From Sthenelais limicola (Eukaryota; Annelida; Polychaeta; Phyllodocida; Sigalionidae), in contig OW804096.1 of assembly GCA_942159475.1 (NCBI GenBank), positions 130,438,941-130,502,940 of the forward strand: a DNA stretch of 64,000 nucleotides, in the 5' to 3' direction. The position numbers and the translations under genes are program-made. Below the pieces are notes generated by a model. It made no database searches, was not told the DNA's origin, and was given only the letters and a program-made list of their open reading frames with translations. The stretch's first letter is position 1. The number at the start of each line of letters is the position of its first letter. Shown in pieces: positions 39,133-52,800 of the stretch.

Positions 39133-41250
39133 GACATATTGATGTAATATTTGTATTATTCAATATATATCTTTAATTACTCCGGAATTGTGGAGCCTAT
39201 ATAGCATTGCATGCATGAGACAGGTAGGTTATAAATATGATATCTATTACATCTATAATATAGGCTTAAATAATATAGGTGCATTTGATATCCATGGTAA
39301 GGGCTGGGGGTTCAAAGCTACTACTATCTCCTGCTACTATCCTTAAATAAACCCTGTTTGAGTGCGATAGAATTGATGTAGTAATACATCTTTTTATACT
39401 GATATTCCACATATCGTGTGTTTTAGATCAGTTTCAAAGTCATCCATACATAGTATGAGTGATGAATCACATCAATCGGGTGACCTGGGTTTGACGCAGA
39501 GAGAAGCAGTTGGCGATGAATGTTGGTGAGCCACTGTGTGGTGGACCTTATCCCCCTCTAAACAGGATGGATGTTGCAATGACGATAAGAGAAACCCCAA
39601 TATAATTATCAAATCTTAAGGAAGTAGTTGTCTGTGGGCTGGTAGCCATGCAAAGGCTCGCTTCCAAGTTGGTATCGACTGTTGTTCGTGAACGCAAGAC
39701 TTTCAATCATCATCCAAGTTTTTATTGATTGCAATTCACGAATGGAAGATTTCCAATCATCACCCACTGATCATTGAATGTCGACAGGATCTAGAGGGAG
39801 GAACGGACGAATGGTTCATCGGCTTGATCATTAAGTAATATGGTTATTCATCGCTAAACACCCCATTGAATAAAACACCTCATACAACTATAGTGTAGGA
39901 CCTCCCTATATTTGTCGTGCAGACACATTCATACGTGTGGTTTCAACAAACTGGGCACAAATGAGAACCAGAAACAAATAAGAGATAGCACGTAAGCTAT
40001 TAAAGACCAGTCCAACACGCCAATTGAGCATGCAATGTTATCGTTAGTTCGATTAGGACGACTGCTATATTTGACGTGATGGAAATGGATTGCCTTACAT
40101 GTTCAATCTCAAAAAATGATAGGCTGTGTCAAAAGTTAATGACAGAGTTCCTGTATCAATTAGATGCTTAACCCATCTAAAGCAATATCGATAGCAACAA
40201 GGGCTGCCTGCGCCCACTTTGAAATATATGAATAATGATCAAATTACCCCAATCAAATGAGAGTGCACTGTGAACATACATGGGCTGTTGTGGGGCCTGT
40301 CATCCAATTAATTACTGAAACACTCATCATGTGCATGGACGGAATTCTTTCTAGTGTTAATGACCCATTGCCTAAGTATTTGAAGACAGGGATGCCATAG
40401 GGACATTGTATGAAGAAGTACTTGTCTGGAAATGATTGACTAATAGGACAACACTCCATGGTGAAGAATGATGGATGGCTCTTCCCATCAAGGTGCACCA
40501 GAGACAGTGCCTTCCGGTGAAGATACCGCGCTTAGGACCGCAACGACCTAAAATCTCTGAAAATGTTATCAGAAAATTACCCATTGACAATATCTCAGGA
40601 GGCGAGCCAAGTCATGTTGACCTGCAGGTCGTGCCTGACCGATCACTCCCAGTTAGGGACGAAATGAATGAAACGCATATATCCTATTTTCCCATCAATA
40701 ATCCCTAAGTGAAAGTTCTCATCCTGCCACCCACTGCTATGGAATAAGGTTAGGACTTATGAGCGGGGAGAAAAACCAGAAACTCTTAAATGGATGTCTT
40801 TCTGTCCTGCCAAATGAATGTGATTTTTTATGAGTGCGCTTTCATTGAGGTCCAAATTGTGGCATGGGATTTCAAAGCCCTAGACGTTGCCCAGCCAACT
40901 CGGTCAATCGTAAAAGATCAATTGTTCTTATGACATGGAGAGATGTTTGCATTTTAACAGAATACTTTGCTTGCGATAGCCAGAAGCATTTCAGGGTTGA
41001 TGTACATTAATTCATTGGTGACTATGTTTGAGCATTTAAGTAAAATATCGCTCAATCTAAATTGACCTGTAAACATATTTTTCCACTCAGACCTAGTCCT
41101 CGACTCCTGTACAACACAGGTACGGCAAACCGACGATCGATGCATTCGAATATATTTTTAATGTAAGTCAAAAGGTCAGTGTTGCCTCGGCCAGCGCTTC
41201 TCCAGTCGGGTTTACGTTCCTGATTCTCCCCGGATACTTTATGTAAAGCC

Positions 41251-41362
41251 CCATTCACATTACAACGGCCGATTGGTGTACAGCTGCCGCACGGCAAAAA
41301 ACACAATGTTAAAGTATTACAGCCGGCAAGTATCGGCCGGCTGGTCGTGGTAATGTGAATGG
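41251..41362. mobile_element. MITE-like palindromic element, 112 bp
   Basis: CCATTCACATTAC at 41251-41263 is matched exactly by its inverted copy GTAATGTGAATGG at 41350-41362. The similarity extends inward (ACGGCCG against CGGCCGGCTGGTCGT). The interior is markedly G+C-richer than its surroundings. No target duplication could be fixed. Confidence 0.6.
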
Positions 41363-42715
41363 ACCTAGATGGTGAGAAGGCTGATGAACTAGCTCAACCA
41401 TTGACTTTAGAGGCAGTCATTCTATATGGTGTAATGATATATATTAGTTTCAACCAAGAGGGGGAGTATATATTTGCCTGGGGCTAAGCGCTACTGCACT
41501 GTGCCATATCAATCATAAGCGGTTATATTCCGCCTTGGAAAGTGGCCTCTGAGCTCAAAGGATTTCCAACCTATTCACCTCCCCAGAACGAAGGCACCTT
41601 ACACTGGCCAATATAGTCCCTAGGTGGTTGGTACGATGGCACTGTTTCTTTCACGAAGGCAAGTACAAACTTGTGCTCTAGGGGAGGAGATAGAAACACT
41701 GAAGTGTTATCTTGGCATGGAGGGCTGTGTTTCTTGGCCCCTGCCATTTTTGTCATACGTTTTCCTTAGGTTAAACAGAGAAATCGAATGTACACATCTA
41801 TCATTTCAACGACTTTAAATACACTTCACAGGGGGTCTACAATGGGACCTATATATCACAAGGTGTTCCCATGAATTATTCTGCTGGCATAGGCCCTCAT
41901 CGGGTAAGGATAGATTTGGACAAACTGTGTACAATTTTCAAAGTCAACCAATATTTTACGTGAGTCTGATTCTATTGATTGTATATCCACCTAATATGGC
42001 ACAGACTACGCCTCTGATATTCATTTCATTTCCACACGGAGCTATAACAACGAACGCTGAAACTACATTTCTTCCTACTTCCCCCAATAATAATGCTTCT
42101 CCCTAATTTGCTAATTCAGTGATTGTTACCCAAATAGTTTACAAACATTAAAGAGGCCCATATAATTTTTAGGTTTCCATGTCATGATAATTTGAAATCT
42201 TTCAATCTAATTGCCTTTTTTTCAATCCTATGTAAAAGCATTGGGGTTAGGGCACTATATTCCTCACACCAAACAACTTGAAAGTACTGACAGTTATTCT
42301 TAGATTAATTATGTGCCTCACTGATCATAATCCTCTAGTAGCAAAACCTGGAAACGAGAAACCAAAGGTAATTTCCTCATGAATCCCTTTGTTTACATTC
42401 ATTCTAAGGAACGTGAGTATCTTCGTAAACATATAGCGCACTTTTGTACATACGCGTATGTTAAGTATGTACAAGCATTTTGACTCGGAATGTAATTAAC
42501 CATTTCTTTACGATCCCAGAGATCACCTGCTTGACGATTCTTTGTCCGCTTAGTTGAAATATCTTAATTAACTGTTACTATCTTTTGCCTGCTGTCATCA
42601 GTTCCAACAGTTTCCTTTGTTTGTTTTTTCAAAATCATTAAATGATGACCAAATTTAATATGATGTCACATACGATATCTGTGTTAGTTAGGCAAATGAA
42701 TAGATCATTCTATAC

Positions 42716-42861
42716 CACTTGGTTATGTTCTATATTAGCAACGCATCGAAAGCATATCTAGACACATACCCCAGATAGGAATGACTGACACTTGGTTATG
42801 TTCTATAGTTGAAGCATATCTGAAGCATATCTAGACACATACCCTAGATAGGAATGACTGG
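42716..42861. repeat. 73-bp tandem duplication
   Basis: CACTTGGTTATGTTCTATA begins at 42716 and again at 42789. Both copies run to ACATACCC(C/T)AGATAGGAATGACTG with few differences. Confidence 0.85.
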
Positions 42862-42910
42862 CTGCCCTACGTGGGAATCAAACATCTGAGTTCGATATAA
42901 CCTGTCTAGT
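42826..42910 (-). mobile_element. tRNA-derived SINE fragment (B-box region)
   Basis: On the minus strand the sequence reads TTTGATTCCCACGTAGGGCA across about 42852-42871. This matches the GTTCGATTCCCAC-type B box and flank of tRNA SINEs. It adjoins the 73-bp tandem repeat at 42716. Confidence 0.4.
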
Positions 42911-45900
42911 GTAACGGGCCTATCATCCGAGTTTTAGACCCCTAAATTGCAGAGCATACAGAGACCGATTTATTTCTTTGGGATTTCTGTTAGACTACTA
43001 ACTATGATTTAATATGACGCGCGGCGCTGCAGTCGTGAAGACATTTTTTGTATTCTTTTAATCGTTTAACAAGATGACAAACATGTGTTGAAAAGTGTAT
43101 GAGGACAACGCAAGCTTTGATGTCATTTTGTAATGTATGTGATTAACATGAAATGTGCTTTATGATACACTAATAATTTGTAGCAGTAAAACAGGGGTTT
43201 TAATTTAACTATAAGGATTACATTTTTAGGATTTAGTATGGTATTGTCATTGGTCATTTTTATAGGGGGTTGGGGGGTCGGGGGGTTGGCAGCATTTCTG
43301 AGAATAATACGTGATTGTCTTTACTGTAATCAAATTTATTTAAAAGAGAAAAAAGTTACTACACTTCCCACTTCTAAGTCTGGACGAAAGTCCGCTGTTA
43401 TCCCATGTGAGCGCCTGGTAATTGTGTAGTGACGCTTGTAGAAACCTGTGTCTGATGCTCTGGGAGCTGCTTTGTTAAACTCCTTGTGTCTACCTACCCC
43501 AGGTAGCTCGGGACTACTATACATATATCTTGTTATGCCTTTTCAGTTTCAATATAATACAACTTTTACAAATCATAGAATAATAGAGTCTTGGATAACT
43601 GCATGTGTCATCGTAAATCACTAACTTAGGATTGTTTGATTTGTATAGCAAGTCATGTATGATTTCATGGACTGTGGGAGTCAGGTATTTACAAGATATA
43701 CTAAACATGTCACTTTCAATGTGCATGTGGTAACATACTGATTTTCCAATTGTATGCATCTGACTGGAGGTATGTATACGGCGTCTGAGCGGAGAGTGAT
43801 TTCTGGAGATGGTTAAGAGAAATCCACAGAGCTTTACCAGACCATACCAGAAATACCAGAATTTGGGAAACGTTCATTTATAGTTCCATTTACTATGTAT
43901 AGCCATACTACTTCATTGAATTCATGGGGAAACGGGACCAGGCTCGACAATGTTATTTCTCATTTGTTGTGGATTCTTTATTTCTATACAGCAATTGTAT
44001 ACATTTTAATTTGCTCATCAGAATGAAGGATGCATAAAAACTCATTGAAATGCGTACCGTTGAAACAATCACCGTGCTTGAAAGTAGCATGTTCTACGAA
44101 GCCCTGGATTTATTGTAAACGTTTCGAACTGCTTGCCGTTACTATACTAAGGGAGTACGGCCATTTCCAAGCAACCATTCCCAAGAATCTAGAAGGCATT
44201 TGGGTAAATAGCATCATGTTTCCCTGTTCCTAACAGTGGCCCCTTTAGTACCTCAGCCATAGATCCCTCTCCTTGGTGAACACATTCAACAAGGACATTT
44301 GGCTAGATGAATAGCATCATGCCGAGTGCACATTAACCGAATGACTCGCTAACTGGGGCCTATAGAAAGGTTTGATTCTAACCTGGAGTAACCGTCTATT
44401 TCCTCCAGGGTCTAAGGATGAAGCAGCAAAGTTGATGAATAAGTCGACTCTGACAGAATCAACCTAAGCAAACAAAACAGTTGTACTTTAATGATGACAT
44501 TGAATTGTAACGTAATTTGATCGATACATCAACTCATAAGTTCAGAAGATATATTTTAAAACATTGCAAGAAGGACTGATTTGGCGCTTAACAGCTAATG
44601 TAGAAAGGCAATCTCCTCTTATTTCCTACCCTTTAATAGTACCTTGCGGCAGGATAGTTAGTTCCGCGCCATTATTAATTGGAAAGCAAAAAGCTTATGT
44701 AGGACTAAATTGCAATGATGGATTCCTAAAATAAATATTATGAGCCGGGGAGCAAGGCTATCGAGAAATTGCATAGTCCTGGCCATGAGGGACTGATTGG
44801 GTGAAGGGAATTGACATCTGAGCAGATGGCCTATGCTTTAATGACCCAGATGGCACAGTTGGTATGCAGGGTTACCTGTTTGCTAGACATATCAGCATGA
44901 CTATTTAATGCACAGTCTTCCAGGGTCTACATTTACTGCAAAATGTGATGTTGGAACGTCCAACCGAGACCTTGGGACATCCCCATTGCCCATCTGGTCT
45001 TAATGCCCCTGTATAAATAGTGTAACCTCAGGAATAGTTGGGCAAAACTTGTCCCAAGACCAGCCTAGATTTTATATAGTATAAGACCATGCAGCGAAGA
45101 CCTGACTCTGCAAGGTATAGACTATATCCATTGAACTTGAAGTCTATGCTATTTGGGAAGCGTCTATTCTATGCAATACTGTAACTATTTATTTACTAGG
45201 TTCACTTAGGGGAACGTTTTGATAACAACATCGAGACCTTTCAACGTTTCCACTTCGCATGTCGTCTATTGTTCGGTTATATATTCTTTTTAAGTTTTTA
45301 CTTTTTACTTTTTAAGTATACCGTCTGCAACCAATCAAACCTGAAATTCCCCATGATTTGGTGAGAATGAAGGCAAACGTCACGGCGGTTCTAGTCAACA
45401 GTAGACTATATGATCTGACATAATACAGAATGTATAGAATAAAAAGGATAATCACCAGTGACTACTAATATCTTGTAAAATAATTTTGCAGAAGAATATC
45501 CACCGTCTTGCTTATGGTATCCAGAACGAGGGGAAAGAACACATCAAGTGAGCTTAAATTAAGACGAAAGATATATAATACTTTAAATTACTTTCACTTA
45601 TATGCACCTGTCAAATCGAACAATCTGTTTCTAATATAGTACTTGCTAGAAATGTAAAAAAAGGAAATACATCAATGAATGTGACACAAATTATTTTAGA
45701 GTCGATCCTTTACTCATAACGTTAAGGGTCTGGATAACTTATATTTTGCTTATTCATAGCCGTTTTATAACCGATTTTGCATGAATACGCATATATAAAC
45801 TTCCTTAAACCCAGTTTGATCATCTTAAATTAGTTTGAACAATGGAATTATTATGCAGACAATCCCAAATCACAATACAAATGCAATGTGCTTGAGGCAT

Positions 45901-46278
45901 TTTGATTAACGCATCTGCATCACCTAAACCCCGTGATGCTCCTGAAAAATGATTGATTTACTGGTTATACTGTTCAGGATGAGATCAAGTGGATGATGTT
46001 AACCTTTAAAGCTACATTCTCAGCTATTATGACAAACAAAGTCTTGCCTAATTTACTCACATTGTGACTTATAGGACTGAAGTTATCAATATAATATTCT
46101 GCTGCTGTTATATGTTTATACCAATATTTGAAGTCGAATCGGCCGATGAGCGATCATAAGTGACCAAAGGAAAGGATTTTGACGGGGCCCTGAAATATAA
46201 ATGTGGACTTTTATGTAGTCCTGCAGCAAAAACGTTAGCCACTGTCGAACTCAGAGAAAGACTCCAGCTATTAATATA

Positions 46279-46620
46279 TATAGAGCAGTGAGAATAGTCT
46301 ATTACAATGATCAAAGAAGTAAGCAAGAACTATGCAGAGATTGTCGAATCGACCCTCTTGAGAAAAGATTTAAAATTGCACTCTTGAACATAATGTATCG
46401 AAAACAGCTAGACAAAAATAACCTAAAGGATGTACCGGTAGCCACCAGACTTAACGAAGGCCCAGTGTTAAAAGTGATAATTCCTAAGCTTGAAAAAGTA
46501 AAATAATCTCCTCACTTTAACGGACCCATATTGTGGAACAAACTGCCAGCAATTATACGAAAAAGACCCTGGTCTGATATTAAATCGTATCTAAAGTCCC
46601 ATGAAGACTGGTACAAGTAA
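46279..46620 (+). pseudogene. C-terminal fossil of a LINE (non-LTR retrotransposon) ORF2
   Basis: In one plus frame the translation runs Arg-Ala-Val-Arg-Ile-Val ... through a Leu/Lys-rich helical part. It then has an in-frame stop at 46504-46506, then Phe-Asn-Gly-Pro-Ile-Leu-Trp-Asn-Lys-Leu-Pro ... Ile-Arg ... Ser-Tyr-Leu-Lys and a final stop at 46618-46620. The GP-x-LWN-x-LP ... IR ... FK-x-LK pattern is the usual C-terminus of CR1/L2/Jockey-type ORF2 proteins. No reverse transcriptase core remains upstream, consistent with 5' truncation and decay. Confidence 0.7.
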
Positions 46621-46985
46621 TCCCTGGTTATGTCTATCTGCTAGTTCAAGAACGGTCAATTCAAATGAAAAATGTTCATATTGTTTCTATGTGCCTCGTG
46701 TGTTTTATTAATCGAGTAGCGAATTTGTTTGTGTTTGAGGAAGAAAATCCAAAAAAATCAAAGTGTTTATTTTGTACATACTACTACCATATGTAGTTCA
46801 AAGATGTAACCGAACCGATTGAAAATCTGATCCTGTTCGTTGATAAAATGTGTTAAATTGACTTAAATTATCTCTACTATACTTGTATACTTGTAACTTA
46901 ACCTTTTTACTGGATTTCTATGAGATTATCATTGCATGGAAGTAGATCCAATGAAATTTATTTTTTAAAAAAACAGCCGTGCAAA
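46621..46985 (+). mobile_element. 3' UTR of the same LINE remnant
   Basis: About 360 bases of AT-rich sequence follow the ORF2 stop and end in TTTATTTTTTAAAAAAACAG, a plausible decayed tail. The boundary is approximate. Confidence 0.4.
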
Positions 46986-49281
46986 ATCCTCCACAACTTT
47001 AGTCAAATGACTTTTATATGGGTAGACAATCACTAGTAAAGTGGATAAATATGTACCCTTGGGATGGCCCTAGAAACACATAGATACATTCAGTACACAG
47101 TCTTGAAATTTGGTGCATGTATATATGACTAAGGGAGCTAAACACCCCAAGGATTAAACACATTTCTACAAAGAGTTCCTGTGTAGAAAATGTTTTTTTT
47201 GTGATTCTAGACTCATTTTTCAGTAACACATCATAAAATATATATGCCAATTCATGAATTTAGATCATCTATGGGAAGCCCAATGCGTCAACTGCAGTTC
47301 TCTTGAAAATTTCCCATTGTTGCATGTACTGACCAGAGGGGCACCAATGGTAAGAGGATCGATATCTGCCTTGCATGGTCTGTTCTTGATTTGAAATTCA
47401 TGTACCAGTCATTCTACCGGATCACTGACAATAAGTGATGTGTGACAGCTGGTCCACTCCCTCGGCGCAAATGAGAAAACCAACCCAAATCAGTTGCACA
47501 CCATTTCTTATTTGATGTCCACTAGTCACATCTCATTCAGTTCTCGTCAACAACTTCCACTAACATCTACCCCCGGTTGTTACGCAGAGGAAAGGCGTCA
47601 GATGGCGCCAGAGGGATCAATTATTGGACATTAGGTCCTTTACTAGACAGATCTGAAAGGATTGACTTAAAACGTTTTTTACCCCTGACCCAAGGCGCTA
47701 CTAGCTTTGCTACATAGCGAAGATTATTCAGGCCAGAAGGCAACACTTTCAGATCCAGATTTACTTGTTAATTTCGGGGAGGTCAAACGAAATTATTATA
47801 GCAAGCACATGGCATTACAATGCCATTTGGGTATGTCATGAAATCATGCTAAATAATTATATACTAATTCATGCTAAATAATTATCTCATAAGGTGTAAT
47901 GAGTGGGATACTTTTGTTAGTTAGTTAGTACTGAGTGCCTCTCCCTGTTTGTGATCATAGATGCTCTTGATAAAATCACCCACTATCTGAGAACGCACCC
48001 ATTATGCATTTACCTAACTAGATACATATGTATGTTAAACTTAACACTTAACAATTGGACCTCCAATTCTAGTACTCAGCATCTTTCGTTATGGAAGAGA
48101 ATCCCAAGGTTCATGATACGTTATGTACATAACGATTGCTATGATGTGTTACCCATGGTTACGCTTTGGGACCCATTCTACTTCACATGGCATGTTGCAG
48201 CCATCTCAATGAGGGCATTATCTACATCGCGATTGCCGTTAAATAATTGTGAAATAGCGTGGTAGTAACACTCTCGTCTCACGGGACTAGGCGCGTTAGA
48301 ATAGGGGAAATCTGTACACAAAATCTGATGATGGGTAATTGCATGCATAGAAAAATAAGGATCTCAGTATGTATACAAGATTAAAGATTTTATTCAGAAC
48401 TGAGCAACATACAGTGTTCGTATCATATGGCATGATTCGAAAAGAACAACAGAGATTTAATCGCAAGGCAAAGCAATCGTTCCAAACCTGAAGTGGCAGC
48501 ATAGTAAATATGAAGTATATTAACAAGATTAATAGCATCCTATCGCTTAAAGAAATTCTGGTTTTTATGATGCCCTGGAAGTACACAACGATTTCACCGA
48601 ACGTCCTAATGAGACTTTGGGAGAGTTTGTAGATTCTCCGTGTGCATGTTATGGTGCTACGTTCAAACCAATACTTCCATTCAGTTCAAACTTGGTGTGG
48701 GAAAGGCACATTTTTTTATATCCAAGTCAATATAAATTTCCCATGAGAACCAATAATTCAACCTCGAGAATATAGCGAGAATATCGAACAGAAATAAAAT
48801 ATTTCAACATTTAAAATGGAATGTAAAACTGCACTATGCGCAACAATTAACAATATAATATGTTGATTATAGCAACCATAACTTACAATTCCCTTTCTCC
48901 CATTCTCATTTGCAAGTCAAACATATTTTCAATTTGCGTTTTCAAGCATACCCGCCACCAGCAAAGATTGTAGCTGTTGTGGAATCCAAAATTGAATCAA
49001 CATATATAATTCACTTGTAACGGTCTGCCGTCCTTATACATGTACTCGTTTTATTGTTTATAAACTGTCACGGGGTACAATTTATGTTAATTAAATTGCC
49101 TACAGGGAATATTCATGATGGAAGATGTTTCAATAGAAACTGTTAACTGTCGCATTCATATCAGACTCATGGCAAGACGAAAATCTCCTAGGCTTCTGCG
49201 TAGAAAAACTAATTGCTCAATGTATGGCGTTTAGTATAATGGTATGCATATTATAATCTGTCGTACAACAAATCTAATTCC

Positions 49282-49307
49282 TTTATTACTTACACACCTT
49301 CTTTATT
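49282..49307 (-). promoter_or_regulatory. Possible poly(A) signals of the lectin-channel gene
   Basis: AATAAA occurs on the minus strand at 49307-49302 and again at 49287-49282, 17 and 37 bases past the stop codon. Either could serve, but that would give an unusually short 3' UTR, and AATAAA is frequent by chance in this AT-rich DNA. Confidence 0.3.
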
Positions 49308-49323
49308 TACATTTGCATTGTAA

Positions 49324-49844
49324 TCAATCGGATCCATGCATACCAGCATACCATGGCAAAAATAATATGAAGAAAGAACATAACAACATAGCTAGAAACA
49401 TGAACCCGAAAAACAATCGATCTAGTATAGTCACTATCTCCCTGCTTTCTTCCAGAAGCTGGGCCTCCGTACGTATACAAGAGATTTCAGTTTTGAGCGG
49501 CATCAGTGATGCCTCCTGCATATCAGAACTACTGTGGTCAATGGGGCTTGGCTCCTTGAACGACACTCCCGGTCGTTTTTTCATTGCTTCTCCAACTCGG
49601 ACATCTTTGATTACCCTCGCCTTCTCGAACAATACATCATTGTTAGCGTCAGAGGCACACATGTCGTTCGAGGAGCCACCCTTGTCATAGTTACGGTAGG
49701 AGTGCTTTCGTTTGCGCAGTAACAGGAACCTCCTCGTCCATCGTGGCAGTGGTTTTTCCTTACATCTGAAGTGGATGTTGATAATGAGCACTGTCCAGCA
49801 AATGGACAAGGCGACCAAGGTCATTATACACGTCAGGTACATGA
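49324..49844 (-). CDS. Exon: M3, cytoplasmic loop, M4 and stop of the nicotinic-like channel
   Basis: Acceptor TTATTTTCAG precedes 49844. The split Ile codon with the previous exon gives the expected Val-Leu-Ile junction before M3. M3 is residues 441-463 and ends Asn-Ile-His-Phe-Arg, a nicotinic signature. The cytoplasmic loop starts with basic residues, is rich in Ser/Asp/Lys, and ends in an amphipathic MA helix (Glu-Ala-x-Leu-Leu-Glu-Glu near 570) leading into M4 (583-603). The tail after M4 is nine residues. The preceding intron is 3.6 kb and full of repeats. Confidence 0.94.
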
Positions 49845-52800
49845 CTGAAAATAAATAGATGACAGACAATAAGAAACACATCTATGGAATCATTTAAGAC
49901 AGAACAGAGTATTAGGTATGTGTTGTAGGTCTATGCTCGCTTTGGTATTAGATAAAATACAGTAAATGGTGCAATATCGCTTTTGCCAAGTATCACTGCA
50001 CGAAAGTTGTACACAACTGTATGCGGATTGACAATTGTCTGGGAGTGCACCAAGTATAGCGGCACACTTTCTTCGGTTACTTCACGCCGTTAGCAACAGT
50101 CATAGTCATATGGGTCAGATTTTCAGAATATGTACAATTCAACTTCACCAATCCTCTCAAATAACCCCAATTACAGATGAAAATAAAGTTCAAAATACAG
50201 TTCAACCCAACCAGACAGATTGCTAGAATCAATGCAATGCTGGATGTATACTCGAATTTACCTAGTATTGACCAAATTGCAGCCTAATTTAGCACAATTT
50301 ACTAAATGTGTACAGCTGCCAATTGTACATTTTCTGAAAATCTGACCCTCATAAAGAGCAGATGAGGTGGGAGTTTTTGGAAGGCTTTTCACTGCACGAA
50401 AGTTGTACACAACTGTATGCGGATTGACAATTGGCTGGGAGTGCACCAAGTATAGCGGCACACTTTCTTTGGTTACTTCACGCCGTTAGCAACAGACATA
50501 GTCATATAAAGAGCAGATGAGGTGGGAGTTTTTGGAAGGCTTTTCCCTGCACGAAAGTTGTACACAACTGTATGCGGATTGACAATTGTCTGGGAGTGCA
50601 CCAAGTATAGCGGCACACTTTCTTTGGTTACTTCACGCCGTTAGCAACAGACATAGTCATATAAAGAGCAGATGAGGTGGGAGTTTTTGAAAGGCTGTTC
50701 ACTGCACGAAAATGGTTCACAACTGTATGCGTATTGACAATTTTCAGGGAGTGCACCAATGCACCAAGTATAGCGGCACACTTTCGTTGGTTGTTTCAAG
50801 CCGTTAGCAACAGTCATATTCATATCAGGAGCAGATGAGGTGGGAGTTTTTGAAAGGCTGCTCATTGCGGCACACTTAATGAATAGCCATAAACAACAAC
50901 ATTACGTATTTATAACCCAGATTGGGCGGTTCTATCTGGTTACAGGTTCTACAGTATCGTGTCATCTAACCATATCCTAATTAAAATAGCTTTGTGTAGT
51001 TTAAAGGGAATTAATTCAGAGTAGTGCTAGAAATCAGAATCGGTTAACAGATTATACTTAGTCACGTGACAAACATGTTCGGATATAGTTGCCTCTTACT
51101 AACGCCACTACAGGGCAGCACCTTATAGGGAGTTTTAGTCCATGTGGTTCAGTGAAGCGGCAGCAATACTAGATTGAAAATAATATACCCTGAAACATCA
51201 CTTAAGTCTTAGACTATTTGCTTTGTACTCACGTTATAAGAATAAGACAACTGTAAGGAGAATTAAGTGGCATGAAGTAGGCCTTTTAAATTTGGGGCAA
51301 GTTGTAATTTGTTGGTAGGAAATGACGTAATTTGATCAAAATATTATACATCAAAATAATCTATAATTATCTATATCCTCTAAATATAGTCCTGCACTAA
51401 GAGTGACACCCTTTTGGCCAATTGTTCAATTGAACGCCATCATTTGTTTTAAAATTCAAGAACGGTATCGGCTTTATGAACGGAACACGAATAGTTCTAC
51501 AGATCGGAAAAACAACTGTGAATGATCTATTATCACTTGGTGTCATTGAAAAATCAGATGAATCCTAAATCGAAAATTTTGGAAAAAGGAAGAGATTGTT
51601 TTAAGATGGATTTTTAACAGATTCTGTTATATGGGACTGGGAGCAGAACATGAGTAAACGTCAGCTGAAGAGGATAGCATACTGCGTATACATCCATATT
51701 CACGGTAGGGGGCACTGCAGTAGTTCTCAATCCTCCAAACACACTGTTGCCATTATATCCCCCAGATGGCCTTCACATGTGGGCTCAGACTGTGTCAGAC
51801 TGTATGATTGCAATATGAATAGAGATGTAAGAGTAAAATTTTAATCCACTGAACTCTTCCTTTGAACGCTTTGGAGGTGAAACATGGTTATAAGCTCACG
51901 AAGGCTTGCTATAGTATAGGGGTATATAATTTCTTATTATGTGGGACCCTTCCCAGGGACTTAAGTTATGGCCAGGCTAGACTGTTACTCACTGGGGTCA
52001 TGTCATCGAAGATACTTACTCAGAAAGGAAGCAAGAATATGTCAGAGTATAATTCATTAAATGCTTCAATCCTTTGGTCTGCTTTCCTTAACATATTTAT
52101 TGTGAATCACGTGAGGTACTTGAATTAGAGATGTATTGATAAATGATAAGTGTATTTGGTTTGCATCTTCATTCACCCTTTGAGGATCCCCATAAAGCAC
52201 ATATTCCATGGTTACTTCTCCATTCCACAGGTGCAAAACAGATAGAGATAAGAAGAAGAAGCATGAATTAGTTCTGAATGAAGTATTCTCCGCCAGAATG
52301 TTTACTTCAGAATGAACATTCTGCATATCGACTTCGTCTGTGCAAGATTTATATAAAAATGGAAGATTATATTATGTATAAAGGACAAAAATGTTACTGA
52401 ATGTGTTTTGCCTATACATCCTCAATGCAATTCCAAGCTGCAGCTTCGCTCATCTGTTACTTCTGTATACTCGGAATTAACACGATAAAACACTTGCTAA
52501 TTAAGTTTTCGCATTTTACTGAAACATTCGAGCCAAACACATCTGCAGCAAACGATTTAAATATTCCGAAAAAGGGGCAAAATAATAGGAATCATTTTGT
52601 AATAAATATTAAATGACACCATAATTTTATATTACATCAATTTAACTATAAAAATGAATTTTATGGAAATTATTTTTTTAAATGAATACATCAAGTTAAG
52701 AAGGATTGATGTCATGCTCAACGCATGGCAGCATTGCCAATTGGACTTTTTCAGATGAAATGCATGCCGAGCTCCAATAAAGGTAATGCAATCGTGGGAT

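Larger units (their letters stand above)
39133..49281. other. Interval between the candidate terminal exon and the lectin-channel gene
   Basis: It contains the 112-bp MITE at 41251, the SINE fragment with its 73-bp tandem near 42716-42910, and the LINE fossil at 46279-46985. No intact gene was seen. Confidence 0.6.

Noticed and set aside
40253..40708. Overlapping open frames on both strands (77-81 codons)
   Set aside because: They look mildly protein-like, but no motif, splice pattern or family could be supported.
47951..48265. 104-codon plus frame
   Set aside because: No signal peptide, domain or codon bias; chance frame in AT-rich DNA.
49244..49690. 148-codon plus-strand open frame
   Set aside because: It is antisense to the M3-M4 exon, which has clear splice sites and membrane segments.
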